From Burkholderiales bacterium (GTDB lineage Bacteria > Pseudomonadota > Gammaproteobacteria > Burkholderiales > SG8-41): a DNA stretch of 64,000 bases. The DNA lies in the NCBI GenBank assembly GCA_020854035.1, contig JADZGE010000021.1:124001-188000 (forward strand), given 5' to 3'. A program made the position numbers and the translations under genes. Shown here in pieces: positions 24,611 through 37,900 of the stretch; within the stretch, counting starts at the first letter, position 1; each line of letters begins with the position of its first letter. The notes beneath the pieces are model-generated. The model did no database searches. It was not told where the DNA came from and was given only the letters and a program-made list of their open reading frames with translations.

Positions 24611-26590
24611 TCAGGATGCGCCCGCGCCTGGCATGACGGCGCCCGCGTGCCCCGCGGCCCCGCGCCGGGCCGCGACCCGGTAGCGGCGGTCCGAGACCGC
24701 CACGAGCCCGCCGAGCGCCATCAGCGCACAGCCCGCCCAGATCCACACCACGAACGGCTTGTAGTAGATCCGCACCGACCACGCGCCCGCCGCGACGGGC
24801 TCGCCGAGCGAGACGTAGAGATCGCGGAGCGGACCTGTCGCGATCGCCGCCTCCGTCATCGGGTTCGGCTGCACGCCGTAGACGCGCTTCTCCGGATGCA
24901 GCGTCGCTAGCACCTTGCCTCCGCGGGTCACGGTAACGGTGCCCCGCGCGGCCCGGTAATTGGGGCCGCTCGCGTCGGCGACGCCGTCGAACCGGAACGC
25001 GTAGCCGGAGACCTCCACGCTCTCGCCGGGCGCCATCCGGACATCGCGCTCGACCTCGTGGCTGCGCACCATCGTCACGCCGACGATGAATACCGCCACC
25101 CCGCAGTGCGCCGCCAGCATCCCGTACCAGCTCGCTGGCTGGGCGCCAAGGCGCGCGAGCGGCACGCCGCCCGCAAGGCGGGCCTTGACCGCGAGGAACA
25201 CGGTGGCGAACACCCAGAAGGCGAGGAACAGGCCGAAGCCCGAGAGCGCCGAGGCGCGTCCGGCCACGGCGCTCGCCGCCAGCGCGGCGAGCGCGCTCAC
25301 GCCGAGCGCCCAGCGCAGGCGCACCGCCAGCTCGGGGAGACTCGCCTGCTTCCAGCGCGCGAGCGGCCCGATGCCCATGAGGAAGACGGCGGGTGTCATC
25401 AGCGGCACGAACACCGTCTCGAAATACGGCGGCCCGACCGATATCTTGCCGAGCCCCAGCGCGTCGAGCACGAGGGGATAGAGCGTGCCGAGCAGCACCG
25501 CGCCCGCCGCCGCCGCGATGAGAACGTTGTTCGCGAGGAGGATCGTTTCGCGCGACACCGGATCGAACGCACCGCCCATGCCAACGCGAGGCGCCCGCCA
25601 CGCGAAGAGCGCGAGCGCGCCGCCGACGACGAGCACGAGAAAGCCGAGGATGAACACCCCGCGCGCCGGATCGGTCGCGAACGCGTGCACCGAAGTGAGC
25701 ACACCGGAGCGCACGAGGAAGGTGCCGAGGAGGCTCAGCGCGAAGGCGAGGATCGCGAGGAGCACCGTCCAGCCGCGAAAGGCGCCACGCTTCTCCGTCA
25801 CCGCCAGGGAGTGGATCAGCGCCGTGCCGACGAGCCAGGGCATGAAGGAGGCGTTCTCGACGGGATCCCAGAACCACCATCCGCCCCAGCCGAGCTCGTA
25901 GTAGGCCCACCAGCTGCCGAGCGCGATGCCGCAGGTGAGGAACGCCCAGGCGAGCGTGGTCCACGGCCGGGACCACCTCGCCCACGCCGCATCGAGCCGC
26001 CCGTCGAGCAGCGCCGCGATCGCGAAGGCGAAGGCGACCGAGAATCCCACGTAGCCCATGTAGAGCATCGGGGGATGGATCACCATGCCCGGGTCCTGCA
26101 GGAGCGGGTTGAGATCGCGGCCGTCGGGCGCCGGCGGCAGAAGTCGCTCGAACGGGTTGGACGTGAAGAGCAGGAAAGCGAGGAACCCGACACTGACGAG
26201 ACCCATCACGGCCAGCACGCGCGCCACCATCTCGCGCGGCAGACGGGAACCGGTCACGCTCACCGCGACGCTCCACCCGGAGAACATCAGCACCCACAGG
26301 AGCAGCGAGCCTTCGTGCGATCCCCAGGTGGCCGCGACGCGGTAATGGAGCGGCAGCTGCGAGTTCGAGTTCGATGCGACGTTCAGCACCGAGAAGTCGT
26401 TCGTCGCGAACGACCACGCGAGGCAGCCGAACGCGATCGCCACGAACGTGAACTGTCCGCACGCCGCGGGCCGGGCGAGCGCCATCCACGCGGCGGCGCC
26501 GCGCGCGGCACCGGCGAGAGGAACGATGCCCTGCGCGAGCGCGAGCGTGAGCGCGAGGACGAGGGCGAACTGGCCGATCTCGGGAATCAC
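24611..26590 (-). CDS. ccmF: CcmF, heme lyase core membrane protein
   Basis: A 659-residue, about 15-helix protein. The heme-binding WWD domain reads [20 protein letters not shown] (about residues 235-254). Histidine regions lie in [21 protein letters not shown] nearby and in [20 protein letters not shown]. Length fits CcmF (about 650). The start is GTG at 26590, overlapping the ccmE stop as GTGA. CcmF takes heme from CcmE and, with CcmH and CcmI, attaches it to CxxCH motifs. Confidence 0.95.
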   Translation of the reverse strand: MIPEIGQFALVLALTLALAQGIVPLAGAARGAAAWMALARPAACGQFTFVAIAFGCLAWSFATNDFSVLNVASNSNSQLPLHYRVAATWGSHEGSLLLWVLMFSGWSVAVSVTGSRLPREMVARVLAVMGLVSVGFLAFLLFTSNPFERLLPPAPDGRDLNPLLQDPGMVIHPPMLYMGYVGFSVAFAFAIAALLDGRLDAAWARWSRPWTTLAWAFLTCGIALGSWWAYYELGWGGWWFWDPVENASFMPWLVGTALIHSLAVTEKRGAFRGWTVLLAILAFALSLLGTFLVRSGVLTSVHAFATDPARGVFILGFLVLVVGGALALFAWRAPRVGMGGAFDPVSRETILLANNVLIAAAAGAVLLGTLYPLVLDALGLGKISVGPPYFETVFVPLMTPAVFLMGIGPLARWKQASLPELAVRLRWALGVSALAALAASAVAGRASALSGFGLFLAFWVFATVFLAVKARLAGGVPLARLGAQPASWYGMLAAHCGVAVFIVGVTMVRSHEVERDVRMAPGESVEVSGYAFRFDGVADASGPNYRAARGTVTVTRGGKVLATLHPEKRVYGVQPNPMTEAAIATGPLRDLYVSLGEPVAAGAWSVRIYYKPFVVWIWAGCALMALGGLVAVSDRRYRVAARRGAAGHAGAVMPGAGAS

Positions 26591-27036
26591 TGGGAAACCA
26601 CGCTCTTCCGCGCCTTCGCGGCCTGCTCCATGGCGTGCGCGGCTTCCGGCGGCATGTAGTTCTCGTCGTGCTTGGCGAGCACCTGCGATGCACGGAACAC
26701 ACCGTCGGGGCCGAGTTGTCCCTGCGCGACCACGCCCTTGCCCTCCTTGAAGAGGTCCGGAAGGATCCCGGTGTACAAGACGGGCACCGTCCTCGCGCTG
26801 TCGGTGACATTGAAGCTGACCGTCAGGCCGTCGCCCTGCCGCTTCAGGCTCCCGGCCTCGACCAGGCCCCCGAGGCGGAATACCCGCCCTCGCGGGGCCT
26901 CGTTCGCGAGTACCTGGCTCGGGCTGAAGAAGAACACCAGGTTCTCCTGGAACGCGTTCAGGACGAAGGCTGCGGCGGCGGCGAGCGCGGCGAGGCCACC
27001 CGCGATCATGGCGAGCCTCTTGTGGCGGGGTTTCAT
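26587..27036 (-). CDS. ccmE: CcmE, periplasmic heme chaperone
   Basis: A 149-residue protein with an N-terminal membrane anchor ([20 protein letters not shown]) and a beta-barrel OB-fold domain. The heme-attaching histidine is in [12 protein letters not shown] near residue 126. [16 protein letters not shown] and [20 protein letters not shown] are also conserved. ATG at 27036 is chosen; an in-frame start ten codons earlier adds only basic residues. It heads the minus-strand ccmEFGHI unit. The 260 bases upstream hold no gene. Confidence 0.95.
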   Translation of the reverse strand: MKPRHKRLAMIAGGLAALAAAAAFVLNAFQENLVFFFSPSQVLANEAPRGRVFRLGGLVEAGSLKRQGDGLTVSFNVTDSARTVPVLYTGILPDLFKEGKGVVAQGQLGPDGVFRASQVLAKHDENYMPPEAAHAMEQAAKARKSVVSQ

Positions 27037-27296
27037 TCGGGATCGGCCGGCGGGCCACCGGCGCACGGCGCGGCGACCCCGGGGTTCATCGAAAAACGCT
27101 TCATTATCGAGGATTTGCGCTCCACCTGGGCAGCCGGTCGGGTCCTTGGTACCTGGCCGGAACAGCGTTCATGATACCGCGTGCCGTTCGTCAGCCTGGC
27201 GGCGACGCTCGCCGTGGATCCCGGGGAACGCGGTGCACGAAACGCGCCTGCGCGAGCGGTCCACCCCGAGGGGCGCGCGATACCGGCTTCTGCCGG

Positions 27297-28961
27297 CTAG
27301 AACAGGCTCGCGATCAGTTGGAAGTGGATTTCGTAGCGTCGCGGCTCGAGCGGCAAGTCGTTCATCGCGTAGGCCGCGGTCACGCGGGCATAGACCCGCT
27401 TCTGGATGTGGACCTGCATGCCCCAGCCCGCGCTCGAGATCTCCTCGTAGTCTCGCAGCGACGAGGCGGGCGGGCGGAACGGGCGCACGTAGCCGTAATC
27501 GACGAAGAAGAAGCCCGTCGCGGCAAGCTGCGGGCCACCCTCCGTGCCGAGCGTCCCGAGCGGATGATGCAATTCCACGTTGACAGTGTAGCCCCGGTCG
27601 CCCGAGTAGGTGCCCACCGGATAGCCGCGCACGGTGCCTTCGCCCCCGATCACGAACTGCTCGCTCGAAGGGAGCAGATCGTCATCCGAGTGCTGGAAGG
27701 CGAGGTTCCCGCGCACCGACCACGCGCGGCCGAGGTCGTGGATGCGCCGCAGGCTCCCGCGGCCGATCGCGTAGTTCGACCGGACCGAGGCGACTTCGGC
27801 ATGGCCCGCGGAAACCGCGTAGTTGGCGAGCCAGTAACCCTTGCCATCGGCGAGCTGCAGTTCCGCGCCGAGGTTTCCGTCCTCGGTCTTCGTGCTCTGC
27901 AGGAACACGCCACCGATCCAGTTCGCGCTGGTGCGCTTCTTCGCGCCCCCCGTCAAGTCGAATTGCGAAGCCGCGCCGGTGTGAAGCGGCTGGCGCAACG
28001 ACAGTATCGTCGCCTCGGACTCGCCGGTTATGTCGAGCACCGCGAGCTGCCCCTGCTTCACTTGCGTGTAGTCCTTGTACCAGGCGAGGTTCGCGCGCCC
28101 ACCCCAGCGGTTGAACGGGATGCCGTAGGACACCGAGTAGCCCTCGTGGCCGTCGGCGCGGCTCGCCGAGAGCGAAAAATCGTCGCGGAAGCCGAGCACG
28201 CTGCGGTTGAGATAGACCGCGCCCACGCGCCATTCGCCGGTCGACGGACTGCCGGTGTTGTCCACGAAGAGCCGCAGGTCGTGGCGCGGCGGCTCCGCGA
28301 GCGTCAGGAGAAAGTCGGTCGTGCCGAACTTCGCGCCTGGCCGCAGTTCCGCGCGCGCCTGCGCGTCGGTGGTGCGGTTGAAGTGCCTGAGCTCGCGTTC
28401 GAGCCCTTCGAGGTCGACGAGCGTGCCGGGCTCGAGCCCGAGCCGCCAGCTCACGTAGGACTCCGAAGTGCTGGCGTTGCCCTGGATGCGTAGTTCTCCC
28501 AGGCGTCCCTCGACAAGACGCACCTGCACCACGCCGCCGGACACGTCCTGCGGCGGGATCACCGCCCGCGCCGTCACCACGTTCTTCGAACGATAAAGCG
28601 CGTTCACGCGCTCGGCGAGTTCCCCGAGATCCGCCATCGAAAGCACTCTCCCGCGGTAATCCCTCGCGATCGCTTCGAGCTCGTCCCGGGAGAGGATCTC
28701 GGACGCGGTGAATTCGATCTCGCGCACCATGAAGCGCGCCGCGTCCGGTGCCGCTTTGACCGCCGGTTTTTCCGGCTCGGGACGCTTGAGAGGCTCGGCG
28801 GGAGGCTTTTTCTGGAGGCGTTCGAGCTCCTGGCGGCGACGCTCCTCGTCGATCTGGCGTTGCTGGATGGCGCCGGGATCGATTCTCGGCGGCAGCGGGA
28901 CCTGCGCCGCCACCGGCACCGAGAGCAGCACGAGAACCGCGAGGGTCGCGCAGCGGCTCAT
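27297..28961 (-). CDS. TpsB outer-membrane transporter (ShlB/FhaC/HecB family)
   Basis: A 554-residue protein with a signal peptide (about residues 1-19). A proline/charged linker (QQRQIDEERRRQELERLQKK, then PAEPLKRPEPEKP) is followed by a POTRA domain at about 75-150 and a 16-strand barrel. The barrel carries the family loop-6 motif GGEGTVRGYPVG near residue 440 and ends in a C-terminal Phe. It secretes its TpsA partner across the outer membrane. Its ATG overlaps the stop of the giant exoprotein gene as ATGA, so the pair is coupled with the substrate gene first. Confidence 0.93.
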   Translation of the reverse strand: MSRCATLAVLVLLSVPVAAQVPLPPRIDPGAIQQRQIDEERRRQELERLQKKPPAEPLKRPEPEKPAVKAAPDAARFMVREIEFTASEILSRDELEAIARDYRGRVLSMADLGELAERVNALYRSKNVVTARAVIPPQDVSGGVVQVRLVEGRLGELRIQGNASTSESYVSWRLGLEPGTLVDLEGLERELRHFNRTTDAQARAELRPGAKFGTTDFLLTLAEPPRHDLRLFVDNTGSPSTGEWRVGAVYLNRSVLGFRDDFSLSASRADGHEGYSVSYGIPFNRWGGRANLAWYKDYTQVKQGQLAVLDITGESEATILSLRQPLHTGAASQFDLTGGAKKRTSANWIGGVFLQSTKTEDGNLGAELQLADGKGYWLANYAVSAGHAEVASVRSNYAIGRGSLRRIHDLGRAWSVRGNLAFQHSDDDLLPSSEQFVIGGEGTVRGYPVGTYSGDRGYTVNVELHHPLGTLGTEGGPQLAATGFFFVDYGYVRPFRPPASSLRDYEEISSAGWGMQVHIQKRVYARVTAAYAMNDLPLEPRRYEIHFQLIASLF

Positions 28962-31900
28962 TCGTCGAGCGCCACCGGCACGCCGGTGTAGCTGACGAGC
29001 GGGCCCTCTCCTCCGGCTTCCTGCTCGCGCGGCTCCTGCGGCGCGGGCTTCGCCGAATCGTTGAGCGCCTTGTAGCCTTCGCCCACCGCGGTCACCGCGG
29101 GCCCGGCAGGCGTCAGCACCTCGTGGTAGGGGCTCGCATTGATCGACATCGCGTTGGTGAACACGTGGTTTGTCGCGAGGCTGAACGAGAAGCTCGCCCC
29201 GCCGGTATAGATCTGGATGTCGAACGGCTGGATGCTGCGATCGTGCTGGTCCACGAGGACGCTCGTCTGCGGGTTCACGAAGGTCGCGCGGTCGATGATC
29301 ACGCCGTCGGTGAAGGAGAAATTTCCCACCGGTATCGAAACGCCGCCGGCGGCGGTGTAGAACGAACCGAAGGCAAATCCGCCCGCTCCCGACAGGACGA
29401 GATTCACGCTGGAGGCGATGCCGCCATTGTAACCGGTGACGGAGCCTGTCACGACACCCGGTCCGCCGATGACCGTGGCGTTGATCGTATCGGCCGCAAG
29501 CTCGACGCTCGTCCCGGCGTGGATGGTGCCGGCCTGGATACCGCCGGCGGCGCTCGCGCCGACCGATCCGCCCGCCGTCGCGTCACCGATCGCGATCGCG
29601 CCCGCCGGCGCGCTGAAGCGCGCCTCGCCGCCCGCGATCGCGGTCGCGACATTCACGTTGCCGCCCGCCGAACGCGCCGTGACGTTCCCGCCGCTGCCGA
29701 GATTGCCGACGGCGACCGAGGACGCGCCGCTCACCGCCGCGCCGGTCAACCCGGTGACGCTCGCGAGAGAGACGCCGCCCGCGGTGGAGGAGGTCGTGGC
29801 GGTGGAGCCCGTGCTCGTCACCGCGCCCCCGGTAATGTCGCCGGTCGCCGTCAGCACGACTTCGTTCGCTCCCCGGACGCTGCCGATATCGACCCCGCCC
29901 TGCACCGCGATGTGCACGAGCCCGGTCGCCGCGTTCGCATCGAGGCCGCCCGCGAGAATGTCGATCGGATTGCCGCCGATCCGGTTCTGCGCGTTGATCG
30001 TGACTTTCGCGCCTAGCGAGGCCGCGGTGATGTCGAGATTGTCCGGGCCGAGCGCGAGGTTGTCGCCGTCGAGGACGCTGCCCGCGCTCGTGATCGTCAC
30101 GGCGCTCTGCGTCGGGTTGCCGGTCACGATGTCGGTGATGACCGCGTCCGCGGTGCTCGTCACGATATCCACCGTCCCGACGTCGATCGCGATCTTCGCG
30201 GCCCCCTCCATCGTGAGCGATCCGGCGGTGAGGAGAAGCCCCCCGGTCCTCGCGTGGACCGTGCCGCCGTCGGTGATGAGCAGGTTGCCTCCCGCCGCGA
30301 TCCCGATCGGCCCGGCACCCTGCACCGGCCCGTCGATCTTCATGTCCACGTCGGCCGCAAGCCCGATCGCGTCGCCCGATACGACCGAACCGATGTTGAA
30401 GCTCGCGATGAAGGGACCGTTGAGATGGACGCCCTGCCCCGGCGTCGCGGCGCTCGCGTGTATGCGCCCGTCGGGATTCACGCCGACCTCGAGCCTCGCG
30501 CCCGGCGCGCCGATCGAGCCCGATTGCGCCGTCAGGAAGATCGAGTCCGCGAGGACGTTCAACCCGGAGCCGGCGGACGCGTCGAGAATGGAGCCGGCCG
30601 CGGTGAGCGTCGCGTTCCGGCGCGAGAAGACCGTGTCGACGCGCATGTCGCCGGCGGCCTCGATGATGTCCACGTGTTCGGCCGCGCGGGCGACCAGCGT
30701 CGCCCCGGGCGCCGCGCCGAGGTCGATGCGCAGGGGGCGCGACTGCGCCGGATTGACGCCGTCGGGCGGGAGGTAGCCGATGCCGCCGTTCGACGCCTCG
30801 AGCACGAGCGCCCCGGCCTGGAGCGCCGGGCTCGCGCCCGATTCGTTGACGATCGAGCCGCGAACCTTGATGCGCGTCTCCCCAGGTGCCTGCACGGTGT
30901 CGAGCACGCCGTCGCCGAGCGAGGCGAGGAAAGCCATGCCCGCGTCCGGGTGCCCCGCGGCGGCCGGCGACACGGTCGCGCTCAGGCCCTGCGGCGCGGC
31001 GAAGTTGACGGGCTTGCGGCCCTCGACCGTGATCTGCGTCGGCGTGATCGTGAGATCCGCGCGCTCGGCGGCCGCGAGCGCCACCTTCATCGCGTCGGTG
31101 AAGCAGGGTTGCGCCGAGGCGCAGCTCGGGTCGACGTTCGAGGGAATGACGAGCGGAGCCTGCGTCTCGCCGATCGCGACGCCGGCGTTCAAGGTCACGT
31201 TCCGGCCCTGTGCGTTCGCGCTTTTCACGACCGGGTTGGTGCTGGTGACGTTCTTCAGCAGCCCCGGCGCGATCGAAATGCCGAGCTCGCGCTCGCTCCA
31301 GGTCGAGCCCTTCAGTATCTGCGCTTCTTCCGCGGAGCCGGGCGCCACTTCGTAGCGGAAGGACTCCGAGAAGGCCGCGGTATACGCGCCGACCTCCGCG
31401 TGGAGCGCGTGGTACTGCGCCGTGCGATTCGCCTCGAATTGCGCGATCGCGGCGGAATCGAAGCCCTGCGCCGAAAGCGCATCGCGCTCGGCCTGGGAAG
31501 CGACGAACCGGAAGGACGGGTCGTACGCCGAGGGATTGGCCTGCCGGGCGCGCATCTGCCAGTAGAGCCGATAGTTCTGGGTCTCGCCGTTCTCCCGGGC
31601 GTCGATCGCGCTTGCGCGCTTCGCGTCGTTCTGCGGCCCGGCGAGCAGCGCGAGCGAATTCCAGAAATCGAGCAGCTCGTTCCAGGTGCGGGTATCGATC
31701 TGCTCGGTCGGGTTGTTGTCGATGATCCGCCCGGGGGCGACGAGCCGCACGTCGCCGCCCGTGGAAACGGCGGTATCGACGAGCAGGTTGCCCGCGGCAT
31801 TGCCGCTCCAGGTGCCGGCCTCGATGCCGATGTCGCCTTGCGCCTGCGCCTTCAGGCCGTATGCCCCGCGCTGCGCGAGATTGTCGGAGTAGCCGGCAAA

Positions 31901-34900
31901 CACGCGCAGCGGCGCGACGACGGAACCGATCGACCCGTTCGCGGAGGCAAGATCGACGAGATGCCCCTGGATGACGGAAGTGGCGGGGTTCGCCGCCTGT
32001 ATGCTCCCGTCGGCGCTCAGGAACACCCGCCCCCTGCCCGAGAGCGCGTCCCCGGCCGCGACGACGGTGCCGACGTTGAGCGCGCCGGTGCTCTGGTGCA
32101 CCACGACGTTGCCGTTGCCCGCGGCGGCGTTGAGCGCCCCGCCGCGGACATCCACCTGCACCGGGATGACGGGGTTGCCGCCCTGTGCCCCGCCCACGTT
32201 GCCGCTTGCGCCGAGCGTGAGATTCCTGGAAGTGACGAGCGCCGTGTCGCTCGCCTGGATGATCGAACGGTTCGCGGTGGAAACACCGGGCAGCGGGTTG
32301 ACGCCGGCCGGTGACGAGCCGGGTATTCCGGCCGTGATGGTGGTCGTCCCCGCGCCGTTGCGGATCGCCCCGTTCAGGATCACGTCGGACGCCGAGTTGA
32401 CGGCGACGGTGCCCGTATCCCAGCCGCTGAACTCGATCGAGATCGGGTAGTCGGCGCGCACCGACTTCGTCGTGATGGTCTTCGTCGGCGTCGTCTTCGT
32501 GACGTTGTAGTGGTACTCGCCCGCGATGCAGAGCGTCCACCAGTTGCACTCGCTCCACTCCCGTGTCTTGACCCAGGTCGGCGTCCCGTCCGATCTCGTC
32601 ACGCTGCTCGAGGCGAAGTGGTTCGTGGTGTTGTGCGCGCCGTAGCCGGCCTGGGCGCCGAGCGTCTGGCGCCTGGCGAGATAAGTCCCGTCGTCGAGCC
32701 GGTAGCTGCTCAGCGTGAACGGACCGGACTGGGAGACGATCGACCCGGTCGGCGCACCGCGCAGATCGGAGGATCCGAACCACTGCGAGCCCACGTAGTG
32801 GAGGTAGGTCACCGTCGAATTGTCGGTGCCGGTCGTCCAGACGTAGCGAAGATCCGCCTGCGGGCTGTAGCTCGTGTGGCGGCCATCCGTCGCCGACGTG
32901 TCGGTCCCGTTCACCGGCGTCGAGCCGACGGTGAAGCTGCCGTCCGCGTTGAGCGTTCCGATCTCCTTCAGCAGCTTCACGCTGGCCGCCCCGGTCGACG
33001 GGTTGTAGTCGCGCGTGTACACGGAGTGGATGACGCTGGAGGTGTTGCTCGAGTTGTCGATGGACTGCACGTCCATGATGTCGATCCTGCCCGCGATGCC
33101 CCGGCCGGTGCCCGTCGGATCGGAGCCCGCGTCGAGGGTGTTCACCACGACCGGCAGCCCCGTCGGGTTTTCGACCCGGATCTGGCCGTAGCCGTCCAGC
33201 ACGCGCAGCTTTCCCGCCCCGGCCGCGGCCGAGGTGTTCATGATCTGGCCGAAGAGCTGGATGTAGCCGCCGCGCACCTGCGTGCCGTTCAGTTCATAGC
33301 GCACGTTGGCCGGATCGTAGTAGACGCCGATGTTCCCGTAGTCGGAAACGAGCGGGTAGAGGCCGCCGAAGCCGCTCGTGCGAGTCGCCCACCCCGCCGT
33401 GTTGCGGTCGGCGTCCGCGTAGCCCTGCGGCACCTCGATGCGGTTCATCGCCGCGTTGTAGGTCACCGTCCCGGCCGTCGTCGCGAAGGTGATCGACGCC
33501 GGGCCGCCGTTCTTGTAGCTCGCGAGCGCGGCGTTCATCGCCTCCTGGCTCACGCCGTAGAGGCTCGCGGGGCCGGTGAGCAGCGGCGCGGCCGGCAGCG
33601 CGAGGTTCCACTGCTCGATGCCGCTTTGCACGAGACTGTTGATGTTGAGGTAGCGCGCGCTGATGAAGACGCTGCCGTTCGCGACGATGCCGGCGCCGAG
33701 CGGCGTGCCGTGGTCCTGGATCGACGCCGGGTCTCCGCCGACGTGGAAGAAGTTGTCCACGAAGCTCTGCACGAAGTCGCCGTTATCGGCCTTCACGTCG
33801 ATCGTGCCCGCGTTGATCGAACCGTTGGACAGTATGCTTCCCGCCCTGCTCCGCACCGTCACCGAGCCGCGCAGGTTGGTGATGTTGCCGTTCAACTCGA
33901 TGTTCGGCGCCGGCGCCGGCAGGTTGGCGTAGAGGGGGCTCAACGGATCGTAGTTGCTGGCGATGTTGATCTCGGGTTTCGCCACGCCCGCGCCCTGCGA
34001 GTCGCGCGTGAGCACGCGGGAGAACGCGGCGCCCGAACCGCCGGCGTTGATCGCGTTGATCCCGGCGTTGTCGTTCACCAGGATGCCGTTCAGCCGGATC
34101 GTCCCGCCCTCGTCGCTCGCGACCGAGAGGTTGCCAACGGTCAGGAAATCGGGCGTATTGTTCGTGATGTCGATACGGGCATCGCCGGGCGCCGCGAGCT
34201 CGCCGCCGCCGGCGAGGCGGTCGCCCTTCACGCGGATATTCCCGAGCCGCACCGTGATGTCGTTCACCGTGACGAAGTCCGCGATCGGACCGTTCGCCGG
34301 CGTGGTCGAGAGCGTCGGCAGTTGCGCCGTGAGGTCCGCGATCTGGGTCTGCGCGCCCGTCTTGCCGCCGATCGCCGTGTCGATGGCGGTGTGTTCGGTC
34401 GCGACCGCGGTGGCGTAGCCCGAAGCACCGGCGAAGAGCGCGCTCTGGGTGGCTATCGTCGTCGCGGCGGTGCCGATGCTGGCTCGCGGTGTGCCGTTGT
34501 TCGTCCTCAAGGTGTTGATGGTTCCGACCTTGGCGTCGTCCCCCGACCCCCCCCGGAAGGCCGTCACGAGCGCCGCCTGGTTGGCGTCGATCGTCGTGTT
34601 GTTCGCGACGATCTGGGCGGCGCGCGCGCCGATCTCGGCGTTGCGCGCCGCCACGGCCGAGACGAGGGAGTCGATCTCGCCCGCCTTCGCCGCGATCTCC
34701 GCCTGCCTGGCATCGATGACCGACTGCACGCTCGTCGCCGCGATCTCTCCGAGGAGCGCGTTGATCTCGAGACGGCGCTCGCCGATGGTGGCGTTCGCCG
34801 TGTTGTTGAGCGCCGCCCGGCTGTTGATTTCGGCGCGGAGCGTCGCGTTGGTGTTGACGAGGCTGTTCGCGTTCGTGTAGGTCTGCTGGTAGGTCGCGTT

Positions 34901-37900
34901 CGCCGCGCTGAAATTCGCGAGCGTCGCGAGGGTCGTCTGGATCCCGGTATTGTTGGTGGCGACCGTGCCGGCGTTGGCGTCGATCGTGCCGGCGTTCGCG
35001 ACGATCACGCCGCCGGCTGCGTGCGCGTTCGCAGCGGTGTCCCGCACGGCGGCGGCCGACGCGTTGATCGCGGTGACCGCGCCCGATACCTGCGCCTGGT
35101 ATTGCAGGATCGATTGCTGCGCCGCCTCCCGCGGGCTCGGGTTGTTCCACTGGCCCACGTTGATGTTGGGCTGCCCGGTCGCGGAATCCGTGGTTCCGGT
35201 GTAGGCGGCGAGTCCCAGCTCGACGAGCTTGTGCTGGAGGAAGGCGATCTCGGATTGATACGCGGCGACCGCCACCGTGTCGGTCGAGTATTGCGACATG
35301 AGGCTGCGCAGCTTGTCGATCCGCTTCTGGATATTGGCCGCGATCCCGACCGCCGGGGCGACGCTGAACGTGACGCCCTTCGTGGCGGTCGGCAGGAGCT
35401 GCCACAGCACCCGCCCGTCCACCACGCACGGCGGGCTCGCGCATCCCGGGGCCGTGAGAAGCCGGTAGTCGAGGGTGAGCGACTCGGTGCGGTGGATCCC
35501 GGTGAGCGCGGTTCCGTTCACCTCCACTTCGGCGAGCCCGCCGACCGAGGTCGAGCCGCCGGTGATGTCGAACGAGACGTCCCCGCCGCCGAAGAGGTTG
35601 CTCACCCCGCTCGCGATCGCGCCGGCGCTCTCGCGGTAGATGTCCTTGCCGATGCCAGACGCGGTGGCGTCCACCGCGCCCTTGTCCGCGTAAAGCGCGA
35701 TATCGCCGGCGGCTTCGACCCGCCCGCCACCGAGGACGCGCACGGCCGCATTGTTCACGACGTTCGACTGCGCGTCGGGATCCGTCGAGATCGGGAAGGC
35801 CGTCTTGTTCCACAGATTGACGGTCGAGCGCGCGCTGATCGAGCTGGGCTCGCCCGCGGCGCTCTGGCCGGCCGCGACACGCACGCCGCCATCGTCCGCG
35901 CGCAGCAGCGCGCCGGTATTCACGATCGCCTGGTTGCTGCCGTGGTAGACCGAGTAGGCGTTGCCCTCCGGCGCCCCGGCAAGGCCGTAGGTATCGGCCG
36001 AGGAGCGCGTATCGAGATCGACGCGGGCGCGCGCGCCGGCGTTGATGTCGCCGACATCGCTCACCACCCGGGAATTCGCGCCGAAGCTCGCCGTGGCGTT
36101 CGCCCGGTCCACGTGGAAGAGCGAGGAAGCCTTCGCGATCGCGATGGCGCCGCCGGAGTCGAGCTTCGCCTTGTCGCGCCCGACGATCTCGTTGTAGGCG
36201 TCGAGGTTGAACGTGCCCGCGCCCGCCGCCGGGAGCAGCACGTGCACCCGGGCGTCGGCGCCGATACCCGCCGCGGTGTCGTGGGTGACGTGGCTCTCGC
36301 TCTTGCCCGCCGGCGCGTCGATCACACCGCCCGAACCGGAGCGGATGTTCCAATCGGCCGCGTCGCCGCTTGCGCCCAGCCAGTCCTTCCGGGTGAGATT
36401 CTCGGCACGCACGATCACGTGGTTCGCCGTGATGCGGCCGCCCGCGCCCACGTCGGCCGAGACGGTGCTCGTCACGCCGTGCGTGGCGTACGCCCCGCTC
36501 GCGCCCGCGAGGGAGGCGCTCACGCTGTCGACCTCGCCGTTGAAGTTCGTCGTGTGCCGCGCGCTCAGGGTGAAGGTTCCCACCCCGATCTGCCGCGTAT
36601 CGTCGCCGCTGCCGGTCGTGGCCGTCGTGGTGCTGGTGCTCCGGGTATTCGCCGCCGCGGCCGACCCGGCGATGATGCCGCCCGTGCCCGCTTCGGATTC
36701 CGACTGGTTCGTGTCCGTGCCTTCGGCGCTCAACGTGAATGCCGTGCCGCTCGCTCTCACCATGTTGCCCGCCGCGGCCTGGGTGCTCGTGCCGGAACTC
36801 GCGGTGGCGACGTTGGCGCCCAGCGCAAGGAGCCCGCCGACCGTGACGCCCGAGGACTCGGCGAACTGGCTGCTGTTGTTGGTCGCCGAAATCACGGCCG
36901 CGCCGGTGAGGTTGAGCGATCCACCCTCGCCCACCACCGCGCTCACCGTGCCGCCGCTCGCCGCATCCGCGCTCGTCGCGTTGATGCCGATGAATCCGCC
37001 GCCGACCGCGCCGGTGGCATCCGCCGCGGCCGTGCGCGAGCCGGCGGCGGGGACGTTGCGCGTCGCGGTCACGTTGAGATTCGCCGCCGTGACGTCGACA
37101 CCCGCGCCGAGCGTTGCGTTCACGCTCGCGGCGGAGTTCGCCGCCGCGACCGATGCGCCGGCCGAGTAGATGCCGACGTTGATTCCGAGCGCCGTCGCGC
37201 TCGTCTGCGGCGTGGCTGTCGCGCTCACGTTCACCGTGCCGCCGGTCGAGTCCACGTCGACGAGATTGCCGACGAGCGCCTGTACCGCTCCGGTATCCGT
37301 GGCGCTCGCGTCGGCGCCGGAACCGGACAGGATGCCGCCCGCCCCGGCCCTCGCCTTTGCCCGCACGAGGCCGCTACGCTCGGCCTGGACGTTCAGCGCC
37401 CCACCCGCGAGATCGACGAACGTGTCGGCGGCGCCGGCCGCGGGCGCGTTCGTGTTCCCCAGGCGCGCGACCACGCCGCCGGATTTCGTCGCGCGGTCGA
37501 TCACGACCCCCGCCGCGACGAGCCCGGCGTTCGCGCCGAGCGCTTCCGTTTCGACGTCCGTCGTGTCGAGCGCCCGTACCGTGACGTTGCCGTTTCCGCC
37601 GGCGCCGCTGCCGCCCGCGACGGTGGTCTGCGTCCCGCGACCGACCGTCGCCTTGACGTTGTTCGTGATGCTGCCCACGGCGACCGCCGCGCCGAGTCCG
37701 ACCACCCCGCCCCCTGCCTGGAGCGCCTTCGCCCTGAGCGCCCGTTCGCCCGGGTTGAGCTTCCCCGCCTCGGCCGCGACGTCGAGCCTGCCGCTGCCAC
37801 TCGCGTCGGAGTCGGCCACGACACGGGTCGTCCCGAGGATCGCGGCCTCCACATTGTTCGTCACCTCCACGACGGCCACCGAGCCGCCGATCGAAGCGAA

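Noticed and set aside
25058..26659. 533-codon plus-strand frame opposite ccmF
   Set aside because: Antisense shadow with no motifs; ccmF carries the WWD heme domain.
24063..26810. 915-codon minus-strand frame covering ccmG and ccmF
   Set aside because: Only the last 174 codons (CcmG) are meaningful; the rest is ccmF read in the wrong frame.
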